Assembly: GCA_030689765.1 (NCBI GenBank)
Contig: JAUYEP010000006.1
Coordinates: 1 to 40,441 of the forward strand
Length of the DNA stretch: 40,441 nt
From: Methylovulum sp.
GTDB taxonomy: Bacteria > Pseudomonadota > Gammaproteobacteria > Methylococcales > Methylomonadaceae
Reading direction: 5' to 3'
Within the stretch, counting starts at the first letter, position 1; each line of letters begins with the position of its first letter. Below, piece by piece: positions 9,070-20,345 of the stretch. The notes under the pieces were generated by a model. It saw only the letters and a list, made by a program, of their open reading frames with translations. It was not told the origin of the DNA and did no database searches. The position numbers and the translations under genes are program-made.

Positions 9070-10193
9070 CTGTACTGATCCGTCCGGGAAAGCTTGCCGA
9101 TCTTGACGATCTGGTAAAGCTCGAAAATGCTGGTTTTACTACCGACAAATTAAGCCGCCGCAGTTTTCGGCATTGGCTGGCTACTGACCATCGCGCCTTA
9201 TTGGTCGCTGAACTCATGCGGCGCGTGGTCGGTTATATCCTTATCATTTACCATCCCGGCACCCGTCTCGCCAGAATCTATTCTATTGTCGTTATGCCTG
9301 AACAAAGGGGAAACGGTATCGCCAAACTGTTGATGCAAGCCGGTGAGCAGGCCGCGCATGAAGACGGCAGGCTTTACCTGCGGCTGGAAGTGAGTGTCGA
9401 TAATATCGCCGCGATTACGTTGTATGAGAAACTCGGTTTCCAGAAATTTGGTATTTACCGCGATTATTATCAGGATCATAAAGATGCGTTGCGTTATCAA
9501 AAACGCATACGCCGTTATCGGGATACCTTGCAACACCGTTCTGTCCACTGGCTGCGCCAGACCACGCCGTTTACCTGCGGCCCGGCGGCATTGATGATGG
9601 CAATGCACGCGCTAAATAAAAATTACCTGCCTTCAGAGGAAGAAGAAATTAATTTATGGCGCGAAGCAACGACAATTTTTATGACCTCCGGGCATGGTGG
9701 CTGTCATCCGATAGGCTTGGCACTGGCTGCAAAACGCCGGCAATTTGCCGTTGAAGTCTGGATTAATCAAACCGGAACGCTGTTTATTGACAGTGTGCGC
9801 AACGAAGAAAAAAAGCGCATCGTTGAGCTGGTGGACAATTGTTTTAAGCGCGAAGCGGAGGAACAGGACGTACCGATACAGTACGCCAATATTACCCAGA
9901 ATGAACTGATTGCCGCGTTCAAATCCGGTGCTATTCCGTTGATACTGATTAGCACCTATCTAATGGATAGAAAAAAAGCGCCGCATTGGGTCGTGATGAG
10001 CGGTTTTGATGATGATTGCCTGTATATGCACGATTCCGACCCAGATGACGGTCGGCAAAGCGAGCTGGATTGCCAGTTTATCCCGATTGCACGGGAAGAT
10101 TTCGACCGGATGTCCAGCTTTGGCAAAACGCGCTTGCGGACGGCGGTGATTGTTTGGCCGGGGGTATTTAACCACAATAAAAAAATGGGCTAG
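9066..10193 (+). CDS. GNAT N-acetyltransferase fused to a peptidase C39-like domain
   Basis: TTG start overlapping the upstream TGA; GNAT motif VVMPEQRGNGIAKLLMQAGEQAA; C-terminal half RQTTPFTCGPAALMMAMHAL...PHWVVMSGFDDDCLYMHDSDP typical of C39-like domains. Confidence 0.88.
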   Translation: MTVLIRPGKLADLDDLVKLENAGFTTDKLSRRSFRHWLATDHRALLVAELMRRVVGYILIIYHPGTRLARIYSIVVMPEQRGNGIAKLLMQAGEQAAHEDGRLYLRLEVSVDNIAAITLYEKLGFQKFGIYRDYYQDHKDALRYQKRIRRYRDTLQHRSVHWLRQTTPFTCGPAALMMAMHALNKNYLPSEEEEINLWREATTIFMTSGHGGCHPIGLALAAKRRQFAVEVWINQTGTLFIDSVRNEEKKRIVELVDNCFKREAEEQDVPIQYANITQNELIAAFKSGAIPLILISTYLMDRKKAPHWVVMSGFDDDCLYMHDSDPDDGRQSELDCQFIPIAREDFDRMSSFGKTRLRTAVIVWPGVFNHNKKMG

Positions 10194-10272
10194 CCCAGTG
10201 ATGATTGCTGTCTGTAACAATCCCGTCCCGACAGCCCTGCGTACCCGGCTTAGTTTTCATCATCAATGTGCG

Positions 10273-10650
10273 TTATTTTACGACGCGCAAATGAGGTTTG
10301 GCTGACGGTTTTTTTACTGGAGGAGGTTCGTCGCTATCGTTATCTTCTTGGTCAAAAATCATGCCTTTGCCATTTTCTTTGGCATAAATCGCCAAAACGG
10401 CAGCGACTGGAGCAACGATGCGCATTGGGTTTCCGCTAAACCGGGCATTAAAGTGAATTTCTTCGTTGCCGAGAGAAAGCCCTTGTATCGCTTGTGGCCT
10501 GATATTCAAAACTATTTTTCCGTCTTCAATAAATTGTTGCGGTACTACAGCATTGCTATGCTCTGCATCAACCAGAAGATGAGGGGTGAGGTCGTTATCG
10601 AGAATCCATTCGTAAATTGAACGGATTAAATAGGGTTTTAGAGAAGTCAT
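10273..10650 (-). CDS. sspB: ClpXP protease specificity-enhancing factor SspB
   Basis: SLKPYLIRSIYEWILDNDLTPHLLVDA..NAVVPQQFIEDGKIVLNIRPQA; adjacent to sspA. Confidence 0.93.
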   Translation of the reverse strand: MTSLKPYLIRSIYEWILDNDLTPHLLVDAEHSNAVVPQQFIEDGKIVLNIRPQAIQGLSLGNEEIHFNARFSGNPMRIVAPVAAVLAIYAKENGKGMIFDQEDNDSDEPPPVKKPSAKPHLRVVK

Positions 10651-11291
10651 TTTGGTACGTCTACCATTTCTTTTTCAGCTTCACTTAGGCTGCGTTTGAA
10701 CGCGGGCCTTTTGAACATACGCTGGGCATAGTTATTAATGACATCATTATGTGTTGTCACATCAATGCTGATACTGGGCAGCCGCCATAATAAGGGGGCG
10801 ATAACACAATCAACCAGCGAAAACTCATCACTCATAAAATAAGGCCGGTCGGCAAAAATGGGGGCAGTGGCCAACAGGCTTTCCCGCAACAGTTTTTTGG
10901 CGCGGGCTGATTTTTTTTCACCCGAGTTTAAAATTTCATCGAGCAATTGATACCAGTCCTGGTCTATGCGCTTAATCAGCATCCTGGCTGTCGCGCGTGA
11001 AACCGGATCCATTTGGTGTAAAGGCGGATGTGGAAAACGCTCATCCAGATATTCCATGATGATACGGGAATCATACAAAACCAGCTCGCGTTCTATCAGG
11101 GTAGGTGATGTGCCTGTTGGGTTAAGTTCCAGCAGGTCGTCGGGTGGGTTAGTCGGATCATAGTATTCTATGTCGGCGGTAATGGCTTTTTCGTGTAAAA
11201 CAAAGCGGGCGCAGTGGCTCATCGGACAGGTGGGGGATGAAAAAAGCGTCATTACAGATTTACGGGTAATAATATTTGCCACAAATAACAA
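10647..11291 (-). CDS. sspA: Stringent starvation protein A (GST-like)
   Basis: MTLFSSPTCPMSHCARFVLHEKAI...LYDSRIIMEYLDERFPHPPLHQMDPVSRATARMLIKRIDQDWY. Confidence 0.92.
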   Translation of the reverse strand: MLFVANIITRKSVMTLFSSPTCPMSHCARFVLHEKAITADIEYYDPTNPPDDLLELNPTGTSPTLIERELVLYDSRIIMEYLDERFPHPPLHQMDPVSRATARMLIKRIDQDWYQLLDEILNSGEKKSARAKKLLRESLLATAPIFADRPYFMSDEFSLVDCVIAPLLWRLPSISIDVTTHNDVINNYAQRMFKRPAFKRSLSEAEKEMVDVPK

Positions 11292-11452
11292 CCTCTATGA
11301 GCGTGTAGGGTAGTAAAAAAGGCGGCATTATACCATAACAAAGACTAACTTTTGCGTTGACATGCAGGGCAAGGTGATGGGTGACGTATTGGTGCGTTCT
11401 GGGTTGGGATGCCCGGAACGCGGCTTTTGTTGTATCCCTAAGCTGGGTGGAC

Positions 11453-12184
11453 TTATTCAGGCCCTTTATGAATGTCTTTCCAGTACTCTTTTTTCAGCAG
11501 ATAAGCAATGACTAAAAACAAGCCTAAGAAAAGCAATACATATTTGCCCAGGCTTTGTCTTTCCTGCTGCACAGGTTCGCCGACATAAACGAGAAAATTG
11601 ACCAGATCGTTGACCATGCGGTCAAATTCGTTTTCAGACAGTTTACCGGGTTCATCGAGAACTAACTGGGTATATTCGCCCCATATCGTTTTTCTTTGGA
11701 CAGCATGTTGTTCCCCTTGCAATTGCCAAAGTGGATTAGGCATGGAGGTATCTTCAAATACCAAGTTGTTCGCGCCATAAGGCCGATCGGGATCGATATA
11801 GTAACTTTTTAAATAGCTGTACAACCAATCGGCGCCACGCGAACGGGCGATTAACGATAAGTCAGGGGGTTGCGTACCGAACCATTTTTCTGCGTCATGC
11901 TTGTTCATGGCACTTTTCAGTTGGTCATAAATGCTCGCGCCAACTGGCGCAATATCGTTTAATACCGTTTTTTCATCCACACCAGTATCAATGGCGATGC
12001 GCAGGTAACGCATGTATTTGGCAGAATGACAGCCTAGGCAATAGGTGACAAAGTGCTTCGCGCCGCGTAGTAGTGAGACTCTATCAGCGGGATCAATGTT
12101 GGCTTCCTGCAGTTTTGTTTGTTCAGAAGCATGGGTTCCAACAGAGAGCGTTAATAATAGCAATAGGGTTGTTATCAGTTTCAT
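11453..12184 (-). CDS. petC: Cytochrome c1, bc1 complex
   Basis: CLGCHS heme motif, MPNPLWQLQGEQ axial ligand region, C-terminal TM anchor. Confidence 0.92.
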   Translation of the reverse strand: MKLITTLLLLLTLSVGTHASEQTKLQEANIDPADRVSLLRGAKHFVTYCLGCHSAKYMRYLRIAIDTGVDEKTVLNDIAPVGASIYDQLKSAMNKHDAEKWFGTQPPDLSLIARSRGADWLYSYLKSYYIDPDRPYGANNLVFEDTSMPNPLWQLQGEQHAVQRKTIWGEYTQLVLDEPGKLSENEFDRMVNDLVNFLVYVGEPVQQERQSLGKYVLLFLGLFLVIAYLLKKEYWKDIHKGPE

Positions 12185-12204
12185 CGAAATACCTTGCTGG
12201 TCTG

Positions 12205-12348
12205 AAACCTCCCCCTTCAGGGGGATTTCTTAAAGTTGACAACGATGCGCCAGCATCGTTATCCTTTGCGGTAACCTCCCCGTTCACGGGGGGGCAATCT
12301 ACCGGCCTCTATCTGTCGGTGGCTTTGTCATCCGACAGATGAGGCCGG
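12205..12348. repeat. Cluster of four consecutive hairpins in the petB-petC gap
   Basis: ccccc-ttca-ggggg (12211-12224); aacgatgc-gcca-gcatcgtt (12241-12260); ccccg-ttca-cgggg (12278-12291); ccggcctctatctgtcgg...ccgacagatgaggccgg (12302-12348). Confidence 0.7.
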
Positions 12349-12365
12349 CTGTGGATTGAAACATA

Positions 12366-13796
12366 TCAATCAAGGCTCTCTTTTAGTTTTTTTGCTGCCC
12401 GAGTCATCACATTGAGTATGCCTTCAGCATTGGGCCGTCTACTAAAAAAAGAGCCTTTAAAAGCAGGATCGCCAATTTCTGACGTTGTTGCCGGTTTTAA
12501 TTCGGTCATTTCATCAAGTAAAGCCGGCAGTTGTTCTTCAAGGGTATGCAATTGCTCTTCAAAACTATGCTGCTCGGTAACCCTTTGCGGTACGGGTTTG
12601 GTTTTTTCCCAGCGTGTATAAATCGGCATCAATAAGAAGAAACCAAAGTAAATAGCGGTAAAAATTCTTGCAAACAGTGTTAATTCAGGCGTTGCCGGTT
12701 GAGTGCCAAGATAACCCAGACCGATAAAGCTGATGACAAGTAACAGTAGTGCTTTTTTGTAGATACCACTGCGGTAGCGAATAGATTTGACAGGATTACG
12801 ATCCAGCCAAGGTAACAGGAAAAGCACGACAATGGCGCCCCCCATGCCAATAACACCGGCAAATTTATCAGGGATAGCCCGTAAGATGGCGTAAAACGGT
12901 GTGAAATACCAGACTGGCGCAATATGCTCAGGGGTTTTCATTGAATCGGCGGGAATAAAATTGGCGTGTTCAAGAAAATAACCACCCATTTCAGGCATAT
13001 AGAAAATAACTGTAGCAAAAAATATTAGAAATACCGCTACGCCAACGATGTCTTTGACCGTGTAGTAGGGATGGAAAGGAATGCCGTCTAGGGGAATGCC
13101 GTTTTCATCTTTATACTTTTTGATTTCAATGCCATCAGGGTTGTTGGAGCCGACTTCATGCAGGGCGACAATATGCAGAAATACCAACATGACCAACACT
13201 AGGGGTACGGAAATAACATGGAAGGCGAAAAAACGGTTTAAGGTGGCATCTGATACGACATAATCGCCTCTGACCCACAATGAGAGATCATCGCCAATCA
13301 CCGGAATGGCACTGAATAAGGAAATAATAACCTGTGCGCCCCAGTAAGACATTTGTCCCCAGGGTAATAAATAGCCCATAAAGGCTTCTGCCATCAGGCA
13401 GACGAACAGCAACATGCCAAAGATCCAGATTAACTCGCGCGGTTGCTTAAACGAGCCATACATTAGCCCTCTGAACATGTGCAGGTAGATGATGATAAAA
13501 AAGGCAGACGCGCCGGTCGAGTGCATATAGCGGATCAGCCAGCCCCAGTGCACATCACGCATGATGTACTCCACCGAATCAAAGGCGAGTTTGGCATCGG
13601 GCTTGTAATTCATCGTCAACAAAATGCCGGTGACAAATTGGTTGACAAGCATCAGCAATGCCAGCGATCCGAAAAAATACCAGAAATTAAAATTCCGGGG
13701 CGCATAATAATGCGTCATGTGTTCATTCCACACCTTGGCCAGTGGGAAACGCGCTAAAATCCAGTTGCCGCATAGGGCAAGGCGGTCAATTTTCAT
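12366..13796 (-). CDS. petB: Cytochrome b, bc1 complex
   Basis: HSTGASAFFIIIYLHMFRGLMYGSFKQPRELIWIFGMLLF...AEAFMGYLLPWGQMSYWGAQVI, PEHIAPVWYFTPFYAILRAIPDK. Start at MKIDRLALCG. Confidence 0.95.
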   Translation of the reverse strand: MKIDRLALCGNWILARFPLAKVWNEHMTHYYAPRNFNFWYFFGSLALLMLVNQFVTGILLTMNYKPDAKLAFDSVEYIMRDVHWGWLIRYMHSTGASAFFIIIYLHMFRGLMYGSFKQPRELIWIFGMLLFVCLMAEAFMGYLLPWGQMSYWGAQVIISLFSAIPVIGDDLSLWVRGDYVVSDATLNRFFAFHVISVPLVLVMLVFLHIVALHEVGSNNPDGIEIKKYKDENGIPLDGIPFHPYYTVKDIVGVAVFLIFFATVIFYMPEMGGYFLEHANFIPADSMKTPEHIAPVWYFTPFYAILRAIPDKFAGVIGMGGAIVVLFLLPWLDRNPVKSIRYRSGIYKKALLLLVISFIGLGYLGTQPATPELTLFARIFTAIYFGFFLLMPIYTRWEKTKPVPQRVTEQHSFEEQLHTLEEQLPALLDEMTELKPATTSEIGDPAFKGSFFSRRPNAEGILNVMTRAAKKLKESLD

Positions 13797-14392
13797 GCGG
13801 TTTTCTCCCCGGTAGTTTCGCCAACGATAATTAAGGTATCCGTTATATAGCGGTAAGGCGGAATTTCCAGATTGGTAGGGGCGGGCACGCCTTGATAAAC
13901 GCGTCCTGCCAGATCGAACCACGAGCCGTGGCATGGACAAAAGAAACCGCCTTTCCATTTGCCGCCTAAGTCATTCGGTGCAATTTCGGGACGGAACGTG
14001 GGTGAACAGCCCAGGTGGGTGCATAAACCTACGGCAACGAAAATTTCAGGTTTAATGGAACGGACAGGGTTTTTGCTGTAGTCAGGCTGGATTGATTCCT
14101 GAGAAAGAGGGTCTCTTAATTGTGAGTCCAGTGTTTTTAAGGTTGCAATGACTTCAGGCGTTCTGTTGAGTATCCATACCGGTTTGCCACGCCATGCCAC
14201 TCTGATTAATTGACCCGCTTCTATTTTGCTGATGTCAACTTCAACGGGTGCTCCGGCAGCCATTGCTTTGACGCTAGGCTGCATTTGAGCAAGAAAAGGG
14301 ACAGCCAAATAACCTGTACCCACCGCGCCAACCACGGTCAAAGCCGAGGTTAAAAACTGGCGTTTAGAATTATCCACGCCTTCATTTGTCAT
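13793..14392 (-). CDS. petA: Ubiquinol-cytochrome c reductase iron-sulfur (Rieske) subunit
   Basis: CTHLGCSPTF and CPCHGSWFDLAGRV Rieske motifs; SKRQFLTSA N-terminal segment; start at MTNEGVDNSKR; ATGA overlap with petB. Confidence 0.95.
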   Translation of the reverse strand: MTNEGVDNSKRQFLTSALTVVGAVGTGYLAVPFLAQMQPSVKAMAAGAPVEVDISKIEAGQLIRVAWRGKPVWILNRTPEVIATLKTLDSQLRDPLSQESIQPDYSKNPVRSIKPEIFVAVGLCTHLGCSPTFRPEIAPNDLGGKWKGGFFCPCHGSWFDLAGRVYQGVPAPTNLEIPPYRYITDTLIIVGETTGEKTA

Positions 14393-14612
14393 TATAGAAC
14401 TCTCCTCATTAAGTTCGTGCGTTAGCGCACTTTTTTGTCTGCGCAAATATACCACTAGAACCCAGTGGATTGAAGAGCCTGCACTGAATTGTTTAAGGAT
14501 AGTTGATAGATTGGACAATAAAGTATGCAGATGCAGAAAGGGCAGCGCAGTTTTGTCTTTGTGGCCTTGGATACACTGCCTTTATCGGCGTAATGGTATG
14601 CCAGTGGGTACA

Positions 14613-15698
14613 CTACCCATCAAAACTGTTTTTCAATGCGGCAATAAAAGCATCATTTTCATTATCAGCACCTATCGTTACGCGCAAGCAATCCTTAAGT
14701 AGCCCACCTTGCGGATTGAGGTTTTTAATTAACACGCCCCGTTGTTTTATGGTGGTGTAGATGCTGTCTGCCTGGTTCTTAGGTGTCCTGAACAGGATAA
14801 AATTAGCTGAACTAGGAAATGCGGTGATGCCATTCATAGTATTAAGCTGATTAAAAACAAGGCTTCGGTTTGCACAAATCGCTTGTGTTTGTTGATCGAA
14901 CAACGCCTTGTTGGATAAGGCAAAGTCTGCGCTGAGTTGGGTCAGGCTATTGAGGTTATAGGGTAGACGAATTTTGTTGAGCTGCCCGATGATTTCAGGG
15001 TCACCGGTAATATAGCCCAAGCGCAAACCTGCCAGCCCCAGCTTGGACACTGTGCGCATCACTAACAGGTTGGTATATTGCCCCAAACTGGCCATAAAAC
15101 TGGCCTCTGCAAAAGGCGCGTAGGCTTCATCAATAACAACCAGGCCTTTAGCTGTTTTTATGATGTCATGAATTGCAGCCTCGTTGAATAAATTGCCTGT
15201 CGGATTGTTGGGGTAGGCGATAAAAATAACGGCAGGTTGGTGCTGTCCGATAGCCGCCAGCATGGCAGGCAAATCCAGCTCAAAGTTGTCGCTAAGCAAC
15301 GGGATGCCGTAATATTTAAGCCCCAGGCAGCCACTGATTTGTTTGTACATGACAAAGCCCGGCGCGGGTGTCAAAACACTGGCGGTAGGTGGCAAGGCCA
15401 TCAGCAGCAATTGGATGATTTCATCAGAGCCGTTGCCAAGCAAGATTGAATAGCGCTCAGGGATGTGATCATGCGCACGAATGGTTTGCACCAGCCGCTT
15501 TGCTTCCGGGTCTGGGTAGCGGTTTAGAGGGCAGTCTTTGAGTGTTTCCAGCCAGCGTGTTTTGAGGTCTTCAGGCCAACCGTAGGGATTTTCCATCGCG
15601 TCCAGTTTGATCAGGCCTTCAGCACTGGCGACTTTGTAGGCGGACATCGCCAGGATTTCTTTACGGAAAACGGATGAAATGTGCGTGTTTTTTGTCAT
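14613..15698 (-). CDS. hisC: Histidinol-phosphate aminotransferase
   Basis: LDAMENPYGWP, LLGNGSDEIIQLL, YPNNPTGN, VIDEAYAPF, RTVSKLGLAGLRLGY. Start 15698 or 15647. Confidence 0.93.
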   Translation of the reverse strand: MTKNTHISSVFRKEILAMSAYKVASAEGLIKLDAMENPYGWPEDLKTRWLETLKDCPLNRYPDPEAKRLVQTIRAHDHIPERYSILLGNGSDEIIQLLLMALPPTASVLTPAPGFVMYKQISGCLGLKYYGIPLLSDNFELDLPAMLAAIGQHQPAVIFIAYPNNPTGNLFNEAAIHDIIKTAKGLVVIDEAYAPFAEASFMASLGQYTNLLVMRTVSKLGLAGLRLGYITGDPEIIGQLNKIRLPYNLNSLTQLSADFALSNKALFDQQTQAICANRSLVFNQLNTMNGITAFPSSANFILFRTPKNQADSIYTTIKQRGVLIKNLNPQGGLLKDCLRVTIGADNENDAFIAALKNSFDG

Positions 15699-15729
15699 AG
15701 GGTCGATGGTTTTATCGAGGAATAAGCAA

Positions 15730-15975
15730 CTAATGTGTTGTATCGTCCACCATATAGTGGACTTGTTCATAGTCGCCGATGAAATGTCCGAGTAGCGTCA
15801 CCAGTTGCGCTAAGGCATGATTTTCATTAGCCCCGCCAGCGTCAAGGAGTTCATTCAATACCTTGACTGCGTGGTCATATTCAGCTTCGTTCAGGATTGG
15901 ATATAACGGCACTGAATGGCAAATTTCCTGGTAATGATGAACAATGTTTTCAAGTTCAGCGTGTAGCATAATCAA
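15730..15975 (-). CDS. HigA-like antitoxin N-terminal domain only (putative)
   Basis: YPILNEAEYDHAVKVLNELLDAGGANENHALAQLVTLLGHFIGDYEQVHY resembles the N-terminal part of COG5499-type HigA; the ORF stops where an HTH would normally follow. ATG overlaps the upstream toxin stop region. Confidence 0.6.
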   Translation of the reverse strand: MIMLHAELENIVHHYQEICHSVPLYPILNEAEYDHAVKVLNELLDAGGANENHALAQLVTLLGHFIGDYEQVHYMVDDTTH

Positions 15976-16253
15976 GGGTTCCAGTGATCGTATTCGTTAT
16001 GGGTTAAAACGGTGCGCACATAAAGGGTTTGTGTGTTGAAGTGGATTGCCGAAATAAGCCGATAATGGTTTCCAGCGATATCGAATATATAATAATCGCC
16101 TACCTTATCCACACTATTAAAGGTGTTTTTCAGGTCGGCAAAAGAATTAAAACTGTTTTTTTCCACTTTCCAGCGCCATTCCTGCAAGGGTTTTTCCGAT
16201 TGAGGATGAGATAGGGCAAATAATCTCAATGTTTTATTGCTGATTAAGCGCAT
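15972..16253 (-). CDS. HigB-like type II toxin (mRNA interferase fold)
   Basis: PLQEWRWKVEKNSFNSFADLKNTFNSVDKVGDYYIFDIAGNHYRLISAIHFNTQTLYVRTVLTHNEYDHW is HigB-like. Confidence 0.85.
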   Translation of the reverse strand: MRLISNKTLRLFALSHPQSEKPLQEWRWKVEKNSFNSFADLKNTFNSVDKVGDYYIFDIAGNHYRLISAIHFNTQTLYVRTVLTHNEYDHWNP

Positions 16254-16297
16254 AAAACTTTACCCATTAACCAGACATAGCTGCCCTACCCATGCCA

Positions 16298-17602
16298 TTA
16301 TTTAATCCGGTATTCCGCCGACCGTGCGTGTGCCGTCAAACCTTCCCCCCGCGCCAATATCGATGCCGTCTGACCCAAGCTATTAGCGCCAGCTTCAGAA
16401 CAGTTGATTAAGCTGGTGCGTTTTTGGAAATCATAAACGCCTAATGGCGATGAGAAACGTGCCGTACTGGAGGTCGGCAAAACATGATTAGGGCCTGCAC
16501 AGTAGTCGCCCAAGGCTTCGGCGGTATGCCGTCCCATAAAAATAGCGCCCGCATGGCGGATTTTCCGGCACAAGGTTTCGGGGTCTTCCACAGAAAGCTC
16601 CAAATGTTCGGGGGCTATGCGGTTGACAATATCAGCCGCCTGGTCCAGATGCTCAACTTTGATGAAGGCGCCACGCGAAGTCAGCGAGGCTTTAATGATG
16701 TCGGCACGTTCCATTTCCAGCAATAGCTTGTTGATGCTTTGCTCAACAGCGGCTAAGAAGTGGCTGTCATGGCTAATTAATATGGCTTGGGCATTTTCGT
16801 CATGTTCGGCTTGAGAAAATAAATCCATCGCTATCCAGTCAGGGTTAGTTTTACCGTCACAGATAATCAGGATTTCCGACGGCCCTGCGATCATGTCGAT
16901 GCCAACTTGTCCGAACACCAGTTTTTTTGCCGTAGCGACATAGACATTGCCAGGCCCGACGATTTTTGCGACAGCAGGGATAGTTTCGGTGCCATAAGCC
17001 AAGGCGGCAACGGCTTGTGCGCCGCCGATGGCAAAAACGCGGTCTACACCGGCAAGATACGCGGCGGCTAATACCAGCTCGTTAGTTTCGCCATGCGGCG
17101 TTGGCACCACCATGATTAGCTCGCCTACGCCCGCGACTTTAGCCGGAATAGCGTTCATAAGCACCGAAGACGGATACGCCGCTTTGCCGCCAGGAACATA
17201 AAGGCCGACGCTATCGAGCGGCGTTATCCGTTGTCCAAGCACAGTACCGTCGGCTTCTTCATATTGCCACGGCTCGATTTTTTGATATTCCGCATAAGCA
17301 CGGATACGGTCAGCTGCGGTTTGCAGGGCCTGCGCTTGGTCTGTCGGCAAATTCTCCCATGCCGATTTAAGCGTAGCTTTGGATAATTCCAGTTCAGTCG
17401 CTTGATTAATAGTGCAATGATCAAAGCGATTTGTGTACTCAATCAGTGCCTGATCGCCGTTGTTGCGGACATCGGCAATAATCGCCAGCACACGTTGTTG
17501 TACGTCCAGATCATCGCTTTCATCAAAGGCCAGCAGCTTTTGTAACTGTGTATTGAAATCAGCGGAGGACGCATCGAGTTTAGTGATATTTAGGTAGGAC
17601 AT
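16298..17602 (-). CDS. hisD: Histidinol dehydrogenase
   Basis: [80 protein letters not shown]. Confidence 0.96.
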   Translation of the reverse strand: MSYLNITKLDASSADFNTQLQKLLAFDESDDLDVQQRVLAIIADVRNNGDQALIEYTNRFDHCTINQATELELSKATLKSAWENLPTDQAQALQTAADRIRAYAEYQKIEPWQYEEADGTVLGQRITPLDSVGLYVPGGKAAYPSSVLMNAIPAKVAGVGELIMVVPTPHGETNELVLAAAYLAGVDRVFAIGGAQAVAALAYGTETIPAVAKIVGPGNVYVATAKKLVFGQVGIDMIAGPSEILIICDGKTNPDWIAMDLFSQAEHDENAQAILISHDSHFLAAVEQSINKLLLEMERADIIKASLTSRGAFIKVEHLDQAADIVNRIAPEHLELSVEDPETLCRKIRHAGAIFMGRHTAEALGDYCAGPNHVLPTSSTARFSSPLGVYDFQKRTSLINCSEAGANSLGQTASILARGEGLTAHARSAEYRIK

Positions 17603-17607
17603 GAGGA

Positions 17608-18234
17608 TCACCTATTGGCAAGGGTTTGTTCAAATTGCTCAAGCAGCGGGACAATGACTTTATTTTTCATTTTCATGGCCGCCTTGTTGACGATAAGCCT
17701 GGAACTGATGTCCATAATCAATTCGCGGGGTTCCAGGTCATTGGCGCGTAAGGTATTGCCGGTATCGACCAAATCGACGATGCAATCGGCCAACCCTACC
17801 AACGGCGCCAGTTCCATTGAGCCGTATAATTTGATGATTTCAGCCTGTATGCCTAGCCCTGCAAAATAACGCTGCGCGGTTTTGACATATTTGGTGGCGA
17901 CGCGGACGCGCCCTGAAATGGCTGGCGCGTCTTTATGCGCCGCTGTCATCAAGCGGCAACGGGCAATATTCAGATCCAGCGGTTCGTACAAGCCTTCTGT
18001 ACCGTGTTCGAGCAGCACATCTTTGCCTGCTATGCCTAAGTCGGCGGCACCGTATTCAACAAAAGTCGGCACATCGGTGGCACGGATGATCACCAGTTGC
18101 ACATCCGGGCGGGTGGTTTGCAAAATCAGCTTGCGGCAAGTCGCCGGATCATCGGTTGGGACAATGCCTGCTTCAGCCAGGAAGGGTAGGGCTTCGTCAT
18201 AAATCCTGCCCTTGGAGACGGCGATGGTTAGCAT
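17608..18234 (-). CDS. hisG: ATP phosphoribosyltransferase, short form
   Basis: [60 protein letters not shown]; 208 aa with no regulatory C-terminal domain, i.e. the HisZ-dependent short class. Confidence 0.95.
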   Translation of the reverse strand: MLTIAVSKGRIYDEALPFLAEAGIVPTDDPATCRKLILQTTRPDVQLVIIRATDVPTFVEYGAADLGIAGKDVLLEHGTEGLYEPLDLNIARCRLMTAAHKDAPAISGRVRVATKYVKTAQRYFAGLGIQAEIIKLYGSMELAPLVGLADCIVDLVDTGNTLRANDLEPRELIMDISSRLIVNKAAMKMKNKVIVPLLEQFEQTLANR

Positions 18235-18243
18235 GGTAAGCCC

Positions 18244-19518
<1,275 letters not shown>

Positions 19519-19553
19519 TTATCCGTATAGGTTGTGAATGTTGTTGGGTTGCT

Positions 19554-19877
19554 TCAGTCATCAGACTGGGCGGTAAAGTAGCTGGTGTTATCAAGCCCGC
19601 TGAGTTTGGCCAGATTAAGCAATTGTTTTGGAATTTTTTTAAAGCGTAGTGGTGTGCGTTTGCTGCGGGCATATCTGATCCATTCAATCATCAGCGCAAG
19701 CCCTGCGCTGTCCGTGTTGGAAACGCGGCTCAAGTCCACGGTTATTTCTTTGGCTGAGGTTAAAAATGCGAGTGATTTTACGGTATCTTTACCGATAGTT
19801 ATAAAAGTGAGATCACCCTCTACGGTGAAATGACCAGCACCTTCATCAAGGATTTGCAAGTTAGTCATACCCGTCAC
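19554..19877 (-). CDS. mlaB: STAS domain protein, MlaB-like
   Basis: ITVDLSRVSNTDSAGLALMIEWIRYA STAS motif; located after mlaD and before murA. Confidence 0.82.
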   Translation of the reverse strand: MTGMTNLQILDEGAGHFTVEGDLTFITIGKDTVKSLAFLTSAKEITVDLSRVSNTDSAGLALMIEWIRYARSKRTPLRFKKIPKQLLNLAKLSGLDNTSYFTAQSDD

Positions 19878-20344
19878 TCACTTTTTTCTTCCGCCGCTTT
19901 AAACAAAAATTGTCCAAGGGCTTTTTCGAGAATAATGGCGGGCTGTGTAATATCAATTTTACCGTTATCTTTCAGGTAAGACTCTGAGCCGCCTGGTTCC
20001 AGATTGACATATTGCTCGCCTAAGAGCCCTGCGGTAAAAATACTGGCCGTGGTATCGTCAGGCAAGGTGTTGTACTTGGGGTTGATGGTCATGGTGACGA
20101 CGGCTTCGTAGGTCTTGGTGTCAAAATGGATACTGCTGACCTGGCCTATTTTAACGCCGGCGGCGGATACGGGCGATTTGACTTTTAAGCCGCCGGAATT
20201 TTCAAAACGGGCGCTAATCGTGTAGCTGTCCTTTTGGGAAAAAGAGCTTAAATTACTGACTTGAAGGCTGAGGAAAAACATTCCGGCGATACCCGAGGCG
20301 ACAAAAAGTCCGACCAGCGTATCCTGAGTGTTGGTGTGCTGCAT
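19874..20344 (-). CDS. mlaD: Outer membrane lipid asymmetry maintenance protein MlaD (MCE domain)
   Basis: DTLVGLFVASGIAGMFFLSLQVSNL...YTISARFENSGGLKVKSPVSAAGVKIGQVSSI...LLGEQYVNLEPGG. Confidence 0.93.
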   Translation of the reverse strand: MQHTNTQDTLVGLFVASGIAGMFFLSLQVSNLSSFSQKDSYTISARFENSGGLKVKSPVSAAGVKIGQVSSIHFDTKTYEAVVTMTINPKYNTLPDDTTASIFTAGLLGEQYVNLEPGGSESYLKDNGKIDITQPAIILEKALGQFLFKAAEEKSE

Positions 20345-20345
20345 G

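Noticed and set aside
17608-18234. Apparently truncated HisG
   Set aside because: Length and ends match the known short-form HisG that works with HisZ; not a truncation.
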